A stretch of 51,187 bases of DNA, from assembly GCA_910589395.1 (NCBI GenBank), contig CAJUTL010000022.1, positions 1 to 51,187 of the forward strand, in the 5' to 3' direction. Shown here piece by piece: positions 15,830 to 23,711 of the stretch. This stretch comes from an uncultured Oscillospiraceae bacterium (GTDB taxonomy: Bacteria; Bacillota_A; Clostridia; Oscillospirales; Acutalibacteraceae). The first letter of the stretch is position 1, and every line of letters begins with the position of its first letter. The notes under the pieces are model-generated. The model did no database searches. It saw nothing but the letters and a program-made list of their open reading frames with translations, and was not told where the DNA came from. Both the position numbers and the translations under genes were made by a program.

Positions 15830-16618
15830 CTAGAGCCCCAGCTTTGTCAGATTCCTGCTGCTGACCGCAAGGCTTTCAAAGGGATCTCCGGGACAAACGT
15901 CCTGCTCTACGATGATAAATTCCACGCCGATCTCCCGGCATACCGAAAGAATGGGAGGCCAGTTCAAATTTCCCTCGCCAACCTCGGCGAACCGTTTATG
16001 CACGTCCTCTATCCGTTCTGCTCCGCCTACAATGGCGTAATCCTTAAAATGTACAATATCCATGCGGCCCCGCATGCGGCGGAGCCAGTCTGTTACACAC
16101 ACGCCCGCGGCAGTGAGCCAATGGGTATCCAGGGCAAAGTAAAGGCCCTTGGGATCGGTTTCCTCCGTCAGAATATCCATACCGGTTTTTCCCTGCCCCA
16201 GGGAGAAAAACTCCAGAGCGTGAGGGTGATACAGCAGATGAAGCCCCTCTCCCTCCAGCAGCCGGGAAACCTGATTGATCTCCTGAGCGAAGAGATGGTA
16301 GCCCTCCCCAGACTCCCTCCATTCCTTCGGAAGGGTGCCGATGGAGATGGCGTTTACCCGGTGGAGCCGTGCGTTTTCTATGGCTTTTTCCACAGCGCCG
16401 GGGTTCTTCGCCAGTTCTTCCAGTTCGGCGTCGGCGGAACAGCCCGTAAGGCCCAGCTCATCCAGCATGGCCTGCATTTCCTCTTCCGATACGGCGGGAA
16501 TGGAATAAGCCTGTACGGCATTGTAGCCCATATCACGGATCCGCCGGAGAGAGGAATAAACCTCTTCAGGAGAGCGGAGGTAGTCTCGAACGGTAAAAAG
16601 CTGTACTCCTTTTTTCAT
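15830..16618 (-). CDS. sugar phosphate isomerase/epimerase (AP-endonuclease-2 TIM barrel)
   Basis: A TIM-barrel enzyme of 262 residues, starting MKKGVQLFTVRDYL as is usual in this group. Metal-binding residues of the family can be matched to YHPHALEF, ALDTHW, IVHFKDY and VEQD near the ends of successive strands. The known family reactions are isomerisation or epimerisation of sugars and inositol derivatives. It lies between the inner permease and the Gfo/Idh/MocA gene, so it probably acts on the imported compound. The start at ATG 16618 follows a GAAAGGACATGATACGCC leader. Confidence 0.83.
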   Translation of the reverse strand: MKKGVQLFTVRDYLRSPEEVYSSLRRIRDMGYNAVQAYSIPAVSEEEMQAMLDELGLTGCSADAELEELAKNPGAVEKAIENARLHRVNAISIGTLPKEWRESGEGYHLFAQEINQVSRLLEGEGLHLLYHPHALEFFSLGQGKTGMDILTEETDPKGLYFALDTHWLTAAGVCVTDWLRRMRGRMDIVHFKDYAIVGGAERIEDVHKRFAEVGEGNLNWPPILSVCREIGVEFIIVEQDVCPGDPFESLAVSSRNLTKLGL

Positions 16619-16643
16619 GGCGTATCATGTCCTTTCCTAAAGG

Positions 16644-17474
16644 TCACCCCTTCATGCCTGTAAAGGCAATGCCCTGGGTGATCTGCTTTTCAAAGATCAG
16701 GTAAACGATAAAGATGGGGACCATGGCGCATACGGTGCCTGCCATGGTAAGGGCGTACTGCATGGTGTATTGCCCGGAAAACATGCCCAGCCCCAGCTGC
16801 AGGGTATACTTGCTTGGATCGTTCAGGTAGATCAGCGGAGCAATGTAATCGTTCCACTGGCCGATAAAGGTAAAAATAGTCAAGGTTGCCAAGCCCGGTG
16901 TGGCCTGGGGCAGCATGATCTGTAAAAAGATCCGCAGTTCGCCGGCACCGTCAATTTTTCCTGCCTCCCGAAGCTCATTGGGAAGCCCCATGAAAAACTG
17001 GCGCATCAGAAATACCCCAAAGGCGCTGAAGCCCTGCATCAGGATCAAAGTGCTCAGCTTGTTGGTCATACCCAGCTGGCCCAGAAGGATATACTGAGGC
17101 AGCATGATGGCGTGCCAGGGGATCATGGTGGTGGCAAGGAAAGCCAGAAACAGAAGGTTTTTCCCGAAGAAGCGGAGCTTTGCGAAGGCATAGGCCGCCA
17201 GAGAGCAGCACAGCACCTGCAGGGCCGTGCCAAATACCGCGACAATGGCGGTGTTTTTGTAGAAAGTCAAAAACGGGACCTCCTGCCAGACCTTGCTGTA
17301 ATTCCCCGGGTTTATGGGATCGGGGATCCACTGGATAGGATTGGTGAACACCTGCGCGTCATATTTCAGAGAGGCGGAGATCATCCAGAGGAAGGGAAAT
17401 ACCGTGACCAGCACCAGGCCAAATAGCAGCAGGTAAAAGGGAACGCGTTTTAAGAGCCGGATGGTTTTTGTCAT
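16644..17474 (-). CDS. carbohydrate ABC transporter permease, MalG type
   Basis: An inner-membrane permease of 276 residues with six predicted membrane segments. The binding-protein-dependent transport signature (EAGKIDGAGELRIFLQIMLPQATPG region) that docks the ATPase is present in the second half. The start ATG 17474 is chosen because GAAGGAGGGAAAAG precedes it; an in-frame extension to 17522 has no such site and would overlap the upstream permease. With the next two genes it forms a CUT1-type importer. No ATPase gene accompanies it, so a shared MsmK-like ATPase from elsewhere is probably used. Confidence 0.88.
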   Translation of the reverse strand: MTKTIRLLKRVPFYLLLFGLVLVTVFPFLWMISASLKYDAQVFTNPIQWIPDPINPGNYSKVWQEVPFLTFYKNTAIVAVFGTALQVLCCSLAAYAFAKLRFFGKNLLFLAFLATTMIPWHAIMLPQYILLGQLGMTNKLSTLILMQGFSAFGVFLMRQFFMGLPNELREAGKIDGAGELRIFLQIMLPQATPGLATLTIFTFIGQWNDYIAPLIYLNDPSKYTLQLGLGMFSGQYTMQYALTMAGTVCAMVPIFIVYLIFEKQITQGIAFTGMKG

Positions 17475-17487
17475 ACTTTTCCCTCCT

Positions 17488-18396
17488 TCATTCATAATGC
17501 ACCCAGTATTTCTGCCCGACAAACTGGATCACGGTGATCACCAGGACCACCAGGAACAGGAAGTAGGAGATCGCGCAGGCGTAGCCCATGTGGGAATAGG
17601 TGAAGGCCTCCGTGTAGATCCGGTATACCAGAACCTGTGTGGCGTACCCCGGCCCGCCCCTGGTCAGCACATTTACCAGATCAAATACCTGGAAGGAATT
17701 GATCAAAAGCATCACGATGCAGAGGAAGATGGTGGGGGAGAGCATCGGGAGGGTGATTTTCCGAAAGCGCTGAAAGGCGGAAGCGCCGTCGATTTCCGCG
17801 GCCTCGTACAGATAGCCGGGAATGGTCTGCATTCCCGCCAGAAGGATCAGCATGTAGTAGCCGAAATTTTTCCAGACGGCAATGATGATCAGGGCATACA
17901 GCGCCCAATCGGAGGACATCAGCCATTTCGGCGGCTCGCTGACTCCCAGACCCATCAGCATAGAGGATAATGGGCCGTTGGGGCTGAAGATCAGCTTCCA
18001 GATCACCGCCACGGAAACCATGGAGGAGATGTAGGGCAGGAAAAAGCATACCCGGAAAAACTTGCGCCCGAAGGTCACCCGGTTGAGAACAGCCGCGAAA
18101 AACAGCGCCAGAAGCAGGGTAAGGGGCGTAAAGAGCAGGGCGTAGATCAGGTTGTTGGAAAAAGCGTTCAAAAAGTAGTCGTCGGAAAACAGCCGGTTGT
18201 AGTTTTCCAGCTTGACAAATTGCAGAGAATCCAGATTAAAACCGTTAAAATCGGTAAAGCTGAAAACCGCTCCGCTCAGGATCGGGAGAAAGAAAAAAAG
18301 CAGAAATCCCAGAAAAGCGGGAAGCACAAAAAGCCAGCCGGTCAAATTTTCCCGAAGAGAACGAATTCTTCTTTTTTCAGATGATTTTACAGCCAC
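17488..18396 (-). CDS. carbohydrate ABC transporter permease, MalF/UgpA type
   Basis: A 302-residue permease with six membrane segments. Its first segment is WLFVLPAFLGFLLFFFLPIL, and the ATPase-docking loop is seen as YEAAEIDGASAFQRFRKITLP (split over about residues 196-216). It starts at GTG 18396 behind AGGAGGTCCCCT and is followed 13 bp later by the MalG-type permease. It forms the translocation pore with that partner and receives sugar from the lipoprotein encoded upstream. Confidence 0.88.
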   Translation of the reverse strand: MAVKSSEKRRIRSLRENLTGWLFVLPAFLGFLLFFFLPILSGAVFSFTDFNGFNLDSLQFVKLENYNRLFSDDYFLNAFSNNLIYALLFTPLTLLLALFFAAVLNRVTFGRKFFRVCFFLPYISSMVSVAVIWKLIFSPNGPLSSMLMGLGVSEPPKWLMSSDWALYALIIIAVWKNFGYYMLILLAGMQTIPGYLYEAAEIDGASAFQRFRKITLPMLSPTIFLCIVMLLINSFQVFDLVNVLTRGGPGYATQVLVYRIYTEAFTYSHMGYACAISYFLFLVVLVITVIQFVGQKYWVHYE

Positions 18397-18419
18397 AGGG
18401 GACCTCCTATTACCAGGAC

Positions 18420-18452
18420 AAACAGCCGGACCAGGCAGACCCGGCTATTCGT
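18420..18452 (-). other. small hairpin between binding-protein and permease genes
   Basis: On the minus strand AGCCGG and CCGGCT pair around an 11-nt loop and are followed by GTTTGTCC. Hairpins at this place in ABC operons often stabilise the upstream binding-protein message or partly stop transcription. That reading is inference. Confidence 0.35.
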
Positions 18453-18477
18453 CGTTTGGCTACTATGAAGCCTGAAA

Positions 18478-19827
18478 TTATTCCTGACTGAGCAGGGGCG
18501 TCCGGCGCTGGTCAAAGCTTGCGATGGCTTCGTCCACGCTCTTTTCTCCAATAAGGCAAAGCTCCTTTTCTTCCCGCCAGATGGCGTCTACCTCCGCACC
18601 GTTTCCTGTGGGGGGCATTTCGTAGCGGATTTCCGTATTGAAGAACGCGTCTGTGTTGTCAAGCCCGGAAAGCTCCCGGTATTCCTGCTCTATGGTATCG
18701 TCGGTATAAGAGGAAAGCATACCGCCTTCCGCCAGCAGCTTCGCGCCCTCGGCGCCGGTCAAAAACCTGATAAACTCAAAGGCATTTTCAAACTTTTTGC
18801 TCTGGCTGCTGATGAAGATAAAGGTGTTGTGACCACCGATGGTCGCCGGCTCCTGCACGCCGTCGGGCTGGGGCATGTAGGTAACGCCCATATCGCATTT
18901 TCCCGCTAACTCCGCATTGTTGGCCAGCTCCTGCTTGGCGTTTCCAACAGTCCATTCGCCGTTGGGAAGCATGGCCACATCACCGTTTAAGAATATTTTT
19001 AACCAGTCGGTGGAGGTGCTGTTCATCTCTTCAAAGCTCATGTGAGAAGCATCTTCGTTGTAGATCCGGTTCAGGAGGCTCAGCCATTCCTTCAAGGCGC
19101 CGGAATCGGGATCCAGCACGTTGGAGCCCATCTGCACGGTCATGATCGGCTCGCCCATCCAGTTGGGCAAAAATCCGCCCCACTGCTTGGTACCGTCGTC
19201 CCTGGTTTTCGTCAGGCTCTTTGCCAGCACGGCGTATTCGTCCCAGGTCATCTTTTCCGGGTAGGGCACTCCCTCCGCGTCAAAGATCTTCTTGTTGTAG
19301 AACAGGGCGTAAGCGCTGAAGCGGTAAGGAAGGCCGTAGCATTTTCCGTCCGCCAGGGTGGTTTGGAAATCTTCGCCGTACCGGGAAAGATCGATTCCGG
19401 CAGCTTGGATCGCGTCGGTCATGTCCGCTAAATTTCCCACGTCCCGGCGCTTGGCAAAGTTTTTTACCACGCTGGTGCCAAAAAGATCCAGATCGCCGCC
19501 TCCGGCCAAAAGCGCGGTGATTTTATTTTCGTAAGCGTCCGGATCGCTGGCGGAGGAGGGCACGATGGTGAGGTTTACCTGGGTGGTTTCGCTCTGGGCG
19601 TTAAAGGCCTCTACAATAGCGGGCATGTACACGTCTTCATCGGCCCAGGTGTAGTATTCTACCGTCACCTTTTCCGCCGCGGGCTTCGATGTGCCGGAGC
19701 CCTGCGGGGCGGGCGCCGAAGCGCTGCCACTGCTTGTGGGTTTGTCTGAGCCGCACCCTGTCAGGAAGCACCCGGAGCAGAGCGTGGCGGCTGCCAGCAG
19801 CGCGGCAAAAACCTTGCGTTTTTTCAT
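18478..19827 (-). CDS. sugar ABC transporter substrate-binding lipoprotein
   Basis: An extracellular solute-binding protein of 449 residues. The start ATG 19827 is chosen because TAGGAGTGACAAAC precedes it and it gives a proper lipoprotein signal: MKKRKVF, a hydrophobic stretch and the lipobox LTGC. A Ser/Pro/Gly linker follows (about residues 28-48), then the two-lobed family 1 binding fold with SARVEYYTWADED-like strands. It captures a sugar outside the cell and delivers it to the two permeases encoded next. Its promoter holds a LacI-type operator, so it is the regulated first gene of the operon. Confidence 0.88.
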   Translation of the reverse strand: MKKRKVFAALLAAATLCSGCFLTGCGSDKPTSSGSASAPAPQGSGTSKPAAEKVTVEYYTWADEDVYMPAIVEAFNAQSETTQVNLTIVPSSASDPDAYENKITALLAGGGDLDLFGTSVVKNFAKRRDVGNLADMTDAIQAAGIDLSRYGEDFQTTLADGKCYGLPYRFSAYALFYNKKIFDAEGVPYPEKMTWDEYAVLAKSLTKTRDDGTKQWGGFLPNWMGEPIMTVQMGSNVLDPDSGALKEWLSLLNRIYNEDASHMSFEEMNSTSTDWLKIFLNGDVAMLPNGEWTVGNAKQELANNAELAGKCDMGVTYMPQPDGVQEPATIGGHNTFIFISSQSKKFENAFEFIRFLTGAEGAKLLAEGGMLSSYTDDTIEQEYRELSGLDNTDAFFNTEIRYEMPPTGNGAEVDAIWREEKELCLIGEKSVDEAIASFDQRRTPLLSQE

Positions 19828-19860
19828 GTTTGTCACTCCTAAGAATAAAATTTGGTTTTG

Positions 19861-19902
19861 TGGAACCGCTTTCATATTATCATAAAGACATATCGTTGTC
19901 AA
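19861..19902 (-). promoter_or_regulatory. promoter of the sugar operon with LacI/cre-type operator O1
   Basis: On the minus strand TTGACA (19897-19902), 17 bp and TAATAT (19874-19879) form a near-consensus promoter. The operator TGAAAGCGGTTCCA (plus-strand 19861-19874) overlaps the -10 end and the likely start site. It fits both a LacI-family half-site pair and the cre consensus WTGNAANCGNWNNCA. Binding there would block transcription. Confidence 0.75.
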
Positions 19903-19988
19903 TATCCCGATTTCTAATTTTTATTCAAGGAACTTTTTGGTAATAGTTGCAAAGATGCACAGAGATTCGCTTGGGGTTTTGACTTTGA

Positions 19989-20008
19989 ATATGGAACCGA
20001 TTCCATAT
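19989..20008. promoter_or_regulatory. LacI-type operator O2
   Basis: A 20-bp near-perfect palindrome, ATATGGAACCGATTCCATAT, with a single central mismatch. It shares the TGGAACCG core with O1, whose centre is about 130 bp away. It lies between the binding-protein gene and lacI-type gene, so it can serve the operon through a repression loop. It is probably recognised by the regulator at 20124-21146. Confidence 0.7.
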
Positions 20009-20123
20009 TAAGGCAAAAAAATTTAGAACCTGTATTCCTGAACAGGGACGCTGCTTGAACGAAAGTCTCTGCTGTGAATACGGGTTCCAAGAGCTTGTAC
20101 CGATAAGCCGCATGTACAAATTC

Positions 20124-21146
20124 TTATTCTTCAATGCTCATGCGGGAGGGAATGGTGATGTGCTGGCTCGGAAAAGCGTTTCCTTCCGGCTCCAAACGGT
20201 TAAAAAGGGTCTGGGCGGCTACTGCGCCAAGCTCTACCGGTACGGGAGAATACTGTACGGAATAGCGGAATGCGTCCAGAACATGAAAATCATCATACCC
20301 GGCTACAAAAATGTCCTCCGGAATTTTTATACCGTGAGAAACAAAGCCGCACACAGCGCAAACGGTGGCCTTACTGGATAGGGTGATCACAGCGGTGGGC
20401 CGTTTTGGCATTTCGGCAAAGCGCTTCATTGCGGCGTGATAGGAGTTGTCGGCACAGGAGGTGCGCAGGATATATTCCTCGCAAAGCTCCAGGTGGTGAG
20501 CGTGCAGAGCCTTTCTCACCGTTTCTATTCTGTCCGTATCTGTTTTCGATATGTGAGAGCCGGGCGAATCTTCCTTGGTATCAAGCAGCACGGCGATCCG
20601 TTTGTGTCCCTTTTGGACGATGGCTTCCACCAGCTCCGTCAGCCCGGAATCATTATCGATATAGATCGTGTCCCCGGCAAAGCCCGGAAGCTCCCGGTCC
20701 ACGCAAACTACCGGAGTTTCATTTTTCAAAAGCTGATTCAAAAGCTTTACGTTATTGTTTTCCCGCACGCGGTTTGGAATGATGATCAGCCCAACTGCCT
20801 TGTAGGAAATCAGATCCTCAATAGCGGCCCGTTCCTTCTCTACGCTGTAATCCGTGTTACAGAACAATACTCGAAAGCCACAGCTCTCCGCCTTTTTTTC
20901 CACTGCGTACACCACATCGATAAAAAATTCATTGTAGATGCTGGGAACGATGATCCCAATCAGCCTGGAACGGCTTTTCGACAAGCTTACCGCCATGGCG
21001 TTAGGGGAATAGTCCATTTTTTCGATGGCCTTCATCACGCTGTCGTAAGCCTTTTTACTGACATAGCCGCTTTTATTGAGCACGCGAGACACTGTGGCGG
21101 GAGATACTCCGGCAACTGCCGCCACATCGCGGATAGTCTTTTTCAA
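20124..21146 (-). CDS. LacI family transcriptional regulator
   Basis: A 340-residue repressor if started at TTG 21146, the first codon before KKTIRDVAAVAGVSPATVSR; a GAGGGA site lies 6 nt upstream. An in-frame extension to TTG 21182 is less likely. The N-terminal helix-turn-helix (residues 3-25) and hinge helix (NAMAVSLSKSRS) are clear, followed by the periplasmic-binding-like effector domain (RLIGIIVPSIYNEFF onward). It is encoded immediately upstream of the sugar operon on the same strand and probably represses it through O1 and O2, with the imported sugar or a product as inducer. Confidence 0.88.
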   Translation of the reverse strand: MKKTIRDVAAVAGVSPATVSRVLNKSGYVSKKAYDSVMKAIEKMDYSPNAMAVSLSKSRSRLIGIIVPSIYNEFFIDVVYAVEKKAESCGFRVLFCNTDYSVEKERAAIEDLISYKAVGLIIIPNRVRENNNVKLLNQLLKNETPVVCVDRELPGFAGDTIYIDNDSGLTELVEAIVQKGHKRIAVLLDTKEDSPGSHISKTDTDRIETVRKALHAHHLELCEEYILRTSCADNSYHAAMKRFAEMPKRPTAVITLSSKATVCAVCGFVSHGIKIPEDIFVAGYDDFHVLDAFRYSVQYSPVPVELGAVAAQTLFNRLEPEGNAFPSQHITIPSRMSIEE

Positions 21147-21242
21147 AACGATCCCTCGCTTTCCTCTTTTGAAAATTTGCAAATTGCCCTGAACGGCGGC
21201 CCGCTAAGAGCCGGTTTCCTGCCTTAATATGTGGGCATTGCC

Positions 21243-22652
21243 CTAAGAGTTTTCCCCGGGACTGGGAAGCGTTTCCGGCTGCTCCTGGAACAGCCCGTTC
21301 CGGGTAATGTTCTTGATCCATTTTTTGCTGCGGTAATGGTGGATCACCCAGGGCCACTTGATGAATTCATCGGTGCAGAGCAGGAAATAGACCCACAAAG
21401 GCGGCAGCTTCAGCACGGCGGCGGCCACAAAGCCCAGGGGCAGGGCGTAAACCCACATGGCGAAGGTATCGCAGATCAGGCCGAAGCGGCTGTCGCCGCC
21501 GGCACGGAATACACCGGCGATCAGTGTGGTGTTTACCGCCGCACCCAGCACATAATAGGAATTGATCAGCAGCATGACCTTCAGATAGTGCTTTCCGGTT
21601 TCCGTTAAATCGGCAAAGCCCAGCACCAGGGGCATGGAAAGCAGCACGATCACGCCGCCAATGAGTCCGGTGATCACCGTGAGCCGCACGATCTTTTTGG
21701 CGTCCGCTTCCGCCTCTTCCAGCTTATTATCCCCAAATTTCTGGCCCAGCAGGATCCCGCCGGCGTTTGCCATGCCGAAGCAGAGTATGGTGCCGAAATT
21801 CCGCACCACCACCGCCAGGGAATTTGCCGCCACGGCATCGTTCCCCAAAAACTGGCCGATAATTACGGAATACAGGGAAAAGGCAAGCCCCCAAACGGTG
21901 TCGTTGGCCAAAGCGGGCAGGGCCATTTTCATAAAATCGGAAAACAGCTCCTTGCTGCGCAGGAACAGATAGGAAAGCTTCAGCTTCACGTCAGGGCTTT
22001 TGGCGGAAACAACAAAGCACAGCACAAGCTCCAGCACTCTGGAAATAGAGGTGGCAAGGGCCACGCCCGCAGCTTCCATTTTCGGCGCGCCGAACAGGCC
22101 GAAGATAAAGACAGCGTTCAAGATCACATTGGTGGTAAAGGCCACGGCGTTTAGGGCCATGCTGACGGTCACCCGCCCCACGCTGCGCAGCACGGAAAGG
22201 TAAACCTCCGTCAGACCCCAGCAGAGGTACGCCACACTCAAAATGCGAAGGTAGGAGGCGCCAATGCGGATCAGCTCCGGGTCCGGTGTGAACAGGCGCA
22301 TCATCCAGTCGGGAACGGTCAGCGCGCCTAAGGCGAAGATCAGGGCGCAGGTCACGGAAAACCGCAGGGCGATCCCCTCCACCACCTGAATGGCTCTATG
22401 CTCTCCCTTGCCGAAATACTGGGCGCACAGCATAGTCGCCCCCGTGCCGAGCCCGTAAAGCACCATAAATAAAATGTTTGCGTATTGTGAGGCCAGAGAT
22501 ACCGCCGAAATAGAGGATTGGCCCACAAAATTCAGCATGACCACATCGGCGGAGCTCACGGCGGCGCTTAAAAGATTTTGCAGAACAATGGGAATGACCA
22601 GCTTCCCGATCTGGGAATAAAAGCTGTTTTTCTGCAGTGGGGTTGATTTCAT
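21243..22652 (-). CDS. MATE family efflux transporter
   Basis: A multidrug and toxin extrusion protein of 469 residues with twelve predicted membrane segments. The start ATG 22652 follows GGGAGGAACTCTTTT; an upstream in-frame start at 22706 lies inside the promoter. The N-terminal half has IPIVLQNLLSAAVSSADVVM and AQYFGKGEHRAIQ, and the C-terminal half repeats the pattern with LLGQKFGDNKLEEAE, as expected for the two-lobed fold. It exports cationic compounds or metabolites with Na+ or H+ coupling. It diverges from the T-box operon. Confidence 0.88.
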   Translation of the reverse strand: MKSTPLQKNSFYSQIGKLVIPIVLQNLLSAAVSSADVVMLNFVGQSSISAVSLASQYANILFMVLYGLGTGATMLCAQYFGKGEHRAIQVVEGIALRFSVTCALIFALGALTVPDWMMRLFTPDPELIRIGASYLRILSVAYLCWGLTEVYLSVLRSVGRVTVSMALNAVAFTTNVILNAVFIFGLFGAPKMEAAGVALATSISRVLELVLCFVVSAKSPDVKLKLSYLFLRSKELFSDFMKMALPALANDTVWGLAFSLYSVIIGQFLGNDAVAANSLAVVVRNFGTILCFGMANAGGILLGQKFGDNKLEEAEADAKKIVRLTVITGLIGGVIVLLSMPLVLGFADLTETGKHYLKVMLLINSYYVLGAAVNTTLIAGVFRAGGDSRFGLICDTFAMWVYALPLGFVAAAVLKLPPLWVYFLLCTDEFIKWPWVIHHYRSKKWIKNITRNGLFQEQPETLPSPGENS

Positions 22653-22711
22653 AAAAGAGTTCCTCCCATACCCGAAAACAAGAACGGCCCGACAGCCGAT
22701 ATACAATGTTC

Positions 22712-22741
22712 AGTATAAGGTCAGGTCCCTTGCTTTGTCAA
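22712..22741 (-). promoter_or_regulatory. promoter of the MATE gene
   Basis: Minus-strand TTGACA (22736-22741), an 18-bp spacer and TATACT (22712-22717). It lies 60 bp before the chosen start and 46 bp from the divergent T-box promoter. Confidence 0.7.
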
Positions 22742-22787
22742 TCCGGAATTTTCGCAAAAAGCAGAAGGCTTCCACAAGGAAAAAGGA

Positions 22788-22816
22788 TTGACAGGAGAAA
22801 GCGAAGAGAATATAAT
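22788..22816 (+). promoter_or_regulatory. promoter of the T-box operon
   Basis: A full consensus promoter: TTGACA (22788-22793), 17 bp, TATAAT (22811-22816). Transcription would begin near 22823, just ahead of Stem I of the T-box. Confidence 0.85.
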
Positions 22817-22822
22817 GAAGCC

Positions 22823-23106
22823 AAATAGAGAAGAATTTCGTGCGGAGAAGATGCTTTTTTCTTTCCCATGCAGAGAGACGGTGGCAGGTGCAAGCCGTTT
22901 GGTGGAGAAAAGCAGGCCGCTCCCGCCGCCGGGTGTTTCATTGGCGGTGCGTTTTCGGCATGGCTGCTGTGAAGAATGGCGGCGTACCCCGGCGTTAACG
23001 GGAAGAAAAGCGGCCAAAAAGAAGCCCTGGGGCTTCTTCCGGCAATTTGGGTGGTACCACGGACCTGTCCGTCCCATGAGGGAGCGGGCTGGTCTATATT
23101 TTTTTG
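22823..23106 (+). ncRNA. T-box riboswitch leader, alanine specifier
   Basis: The leader has all main T-box parts. Stem I distal elements are seen as AGAGAGACGG and GGTGCAAGCCGT (22872-22898). Below them UGCUUUU (22852-22858) pairs with AAAAGCA (22908-22914) and GGAG (22844-22847) with CUCC (22921-22924), leaving a specifier loop GGCCG; GCC (22916-22918) reads as an alanine codon followed by a purine. A hairpin AAGAAGCCC/GGGCTTCTT follows (Stem III). The T-box TGGGTGGTACCACGG spans 23048-23062. Uncharged tRNA-Ala should favour antitermination and expression of the three genes downstream. Confidence 0.85.
23062..23106 (+). terminator. T-box-controlled intrinsic terminator
   Basis: GACCTGTCCGTCCC pairs with GGGAGCGGGCTGGTC (one bulge) and is followed by TATATTTTTTTG. 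It overlaps the T-box sequence, as needed for the terminator/antiterminator switch. Confidence 0.75.
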
Positions 23107-23123
23107 CGGGAAAGGAAAAGGCC

Positions 23124-23672
23124 ATGGAAACACTGCTCCTGAACGGTTCTCCCAGAAAGCGGGGGGATACCGCCTCCCTGCTGGAAATGCTTCGGGAGCT
23201 TTTGCCGGGGGAGATCAGAGAGGTGCGGGCCTACTCTCAAAAAATTGCGCCCTGTGTGGACTGCCGTTACTGCTGGAAGCACAGCGGGTGCTGTCAACAG
23301 GACGGCTGGGCCGTGGTGGATGCCGCTCTGAAAAGCTGTGATAGTATCGTGCTGGCTTCTCCCATTTACTTCTCAGAGCTGACGGGGCCTCTGCTTTCCG
23401 TGCTCAGCCGCTTGCAGCAGTATTACTGCGCCAGGGCCTTTCGGGGAGAAAAGCTTCCCTTTCCCCCCAAGCGCGGCGGACTGATTTTGGTGGGCGGCGG
23501 CGACGGCAGCCCCCGCAGAGCTCAGGAAACAGCGGAAACGCTGCTGCGCCAAATGGGCTGTCGGGAGATCTTTCCCGCCGTTTTATGCCACAATACCAAT
23601 ACCGTTCCGGCTGTTGACGAGCCGGGCGTGAAGGAGCGCCTTCAGGCGCTGGCCGATTTTTTGAAAGGCTGA
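23124..23672 (+). CDS. NADPH-dependent FMN reductase / flavodoxin-like protein
   Basis: A 182-residue flavodoxin-fold protein. The start ATG 23124 follows GGGAAAGGAAAAGGCC; upstream in-frame codons lie inside the T-box leader and are not used. LLLNGSPRKRGDTASLLEM (residues 4-22) is the flavin phosphate loop, and CVDCRYCWKHSGCC (about 49-62) is the Cys-rich segment found in iron-sulfur flavoprotein relatives. ASPIYFSELTGPL is the usual second flavin contact. It probably passes electrons with FMN; the partner is unknown. Its place as first gene after an alanine T-box is unexpected. Confidence 0.82.
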   Translation: METLLLNGSPRKRGDTASLLEMLRELLPGEIREVRAYSQKIAPCVDCRYCWKHSGCCQQDGWAVVDAALKSCDSIVLASPIYFSELTGPLLSVLSRLQQYYCARAFRGEKLPFPPKRGGLILVGGGDGSPRRAQETAETLLRQMGCREIFPAVLCHNTNTVPAVDEPGVKERLQALADFLKG

Positions 23673-23711
23673 TTTTTGCTTCCCTCATTTTTGAAAAAAG
23701 GAGAAATTATC

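Noticed and set aside
22788..23123. A long N-terminal extension of the flavin reductase-like gene
   Set aside because: This stretch is the T-box leader with promoter and terminator; the extra residues match no protein family and ATG 23124 has a good ribosome binding site.
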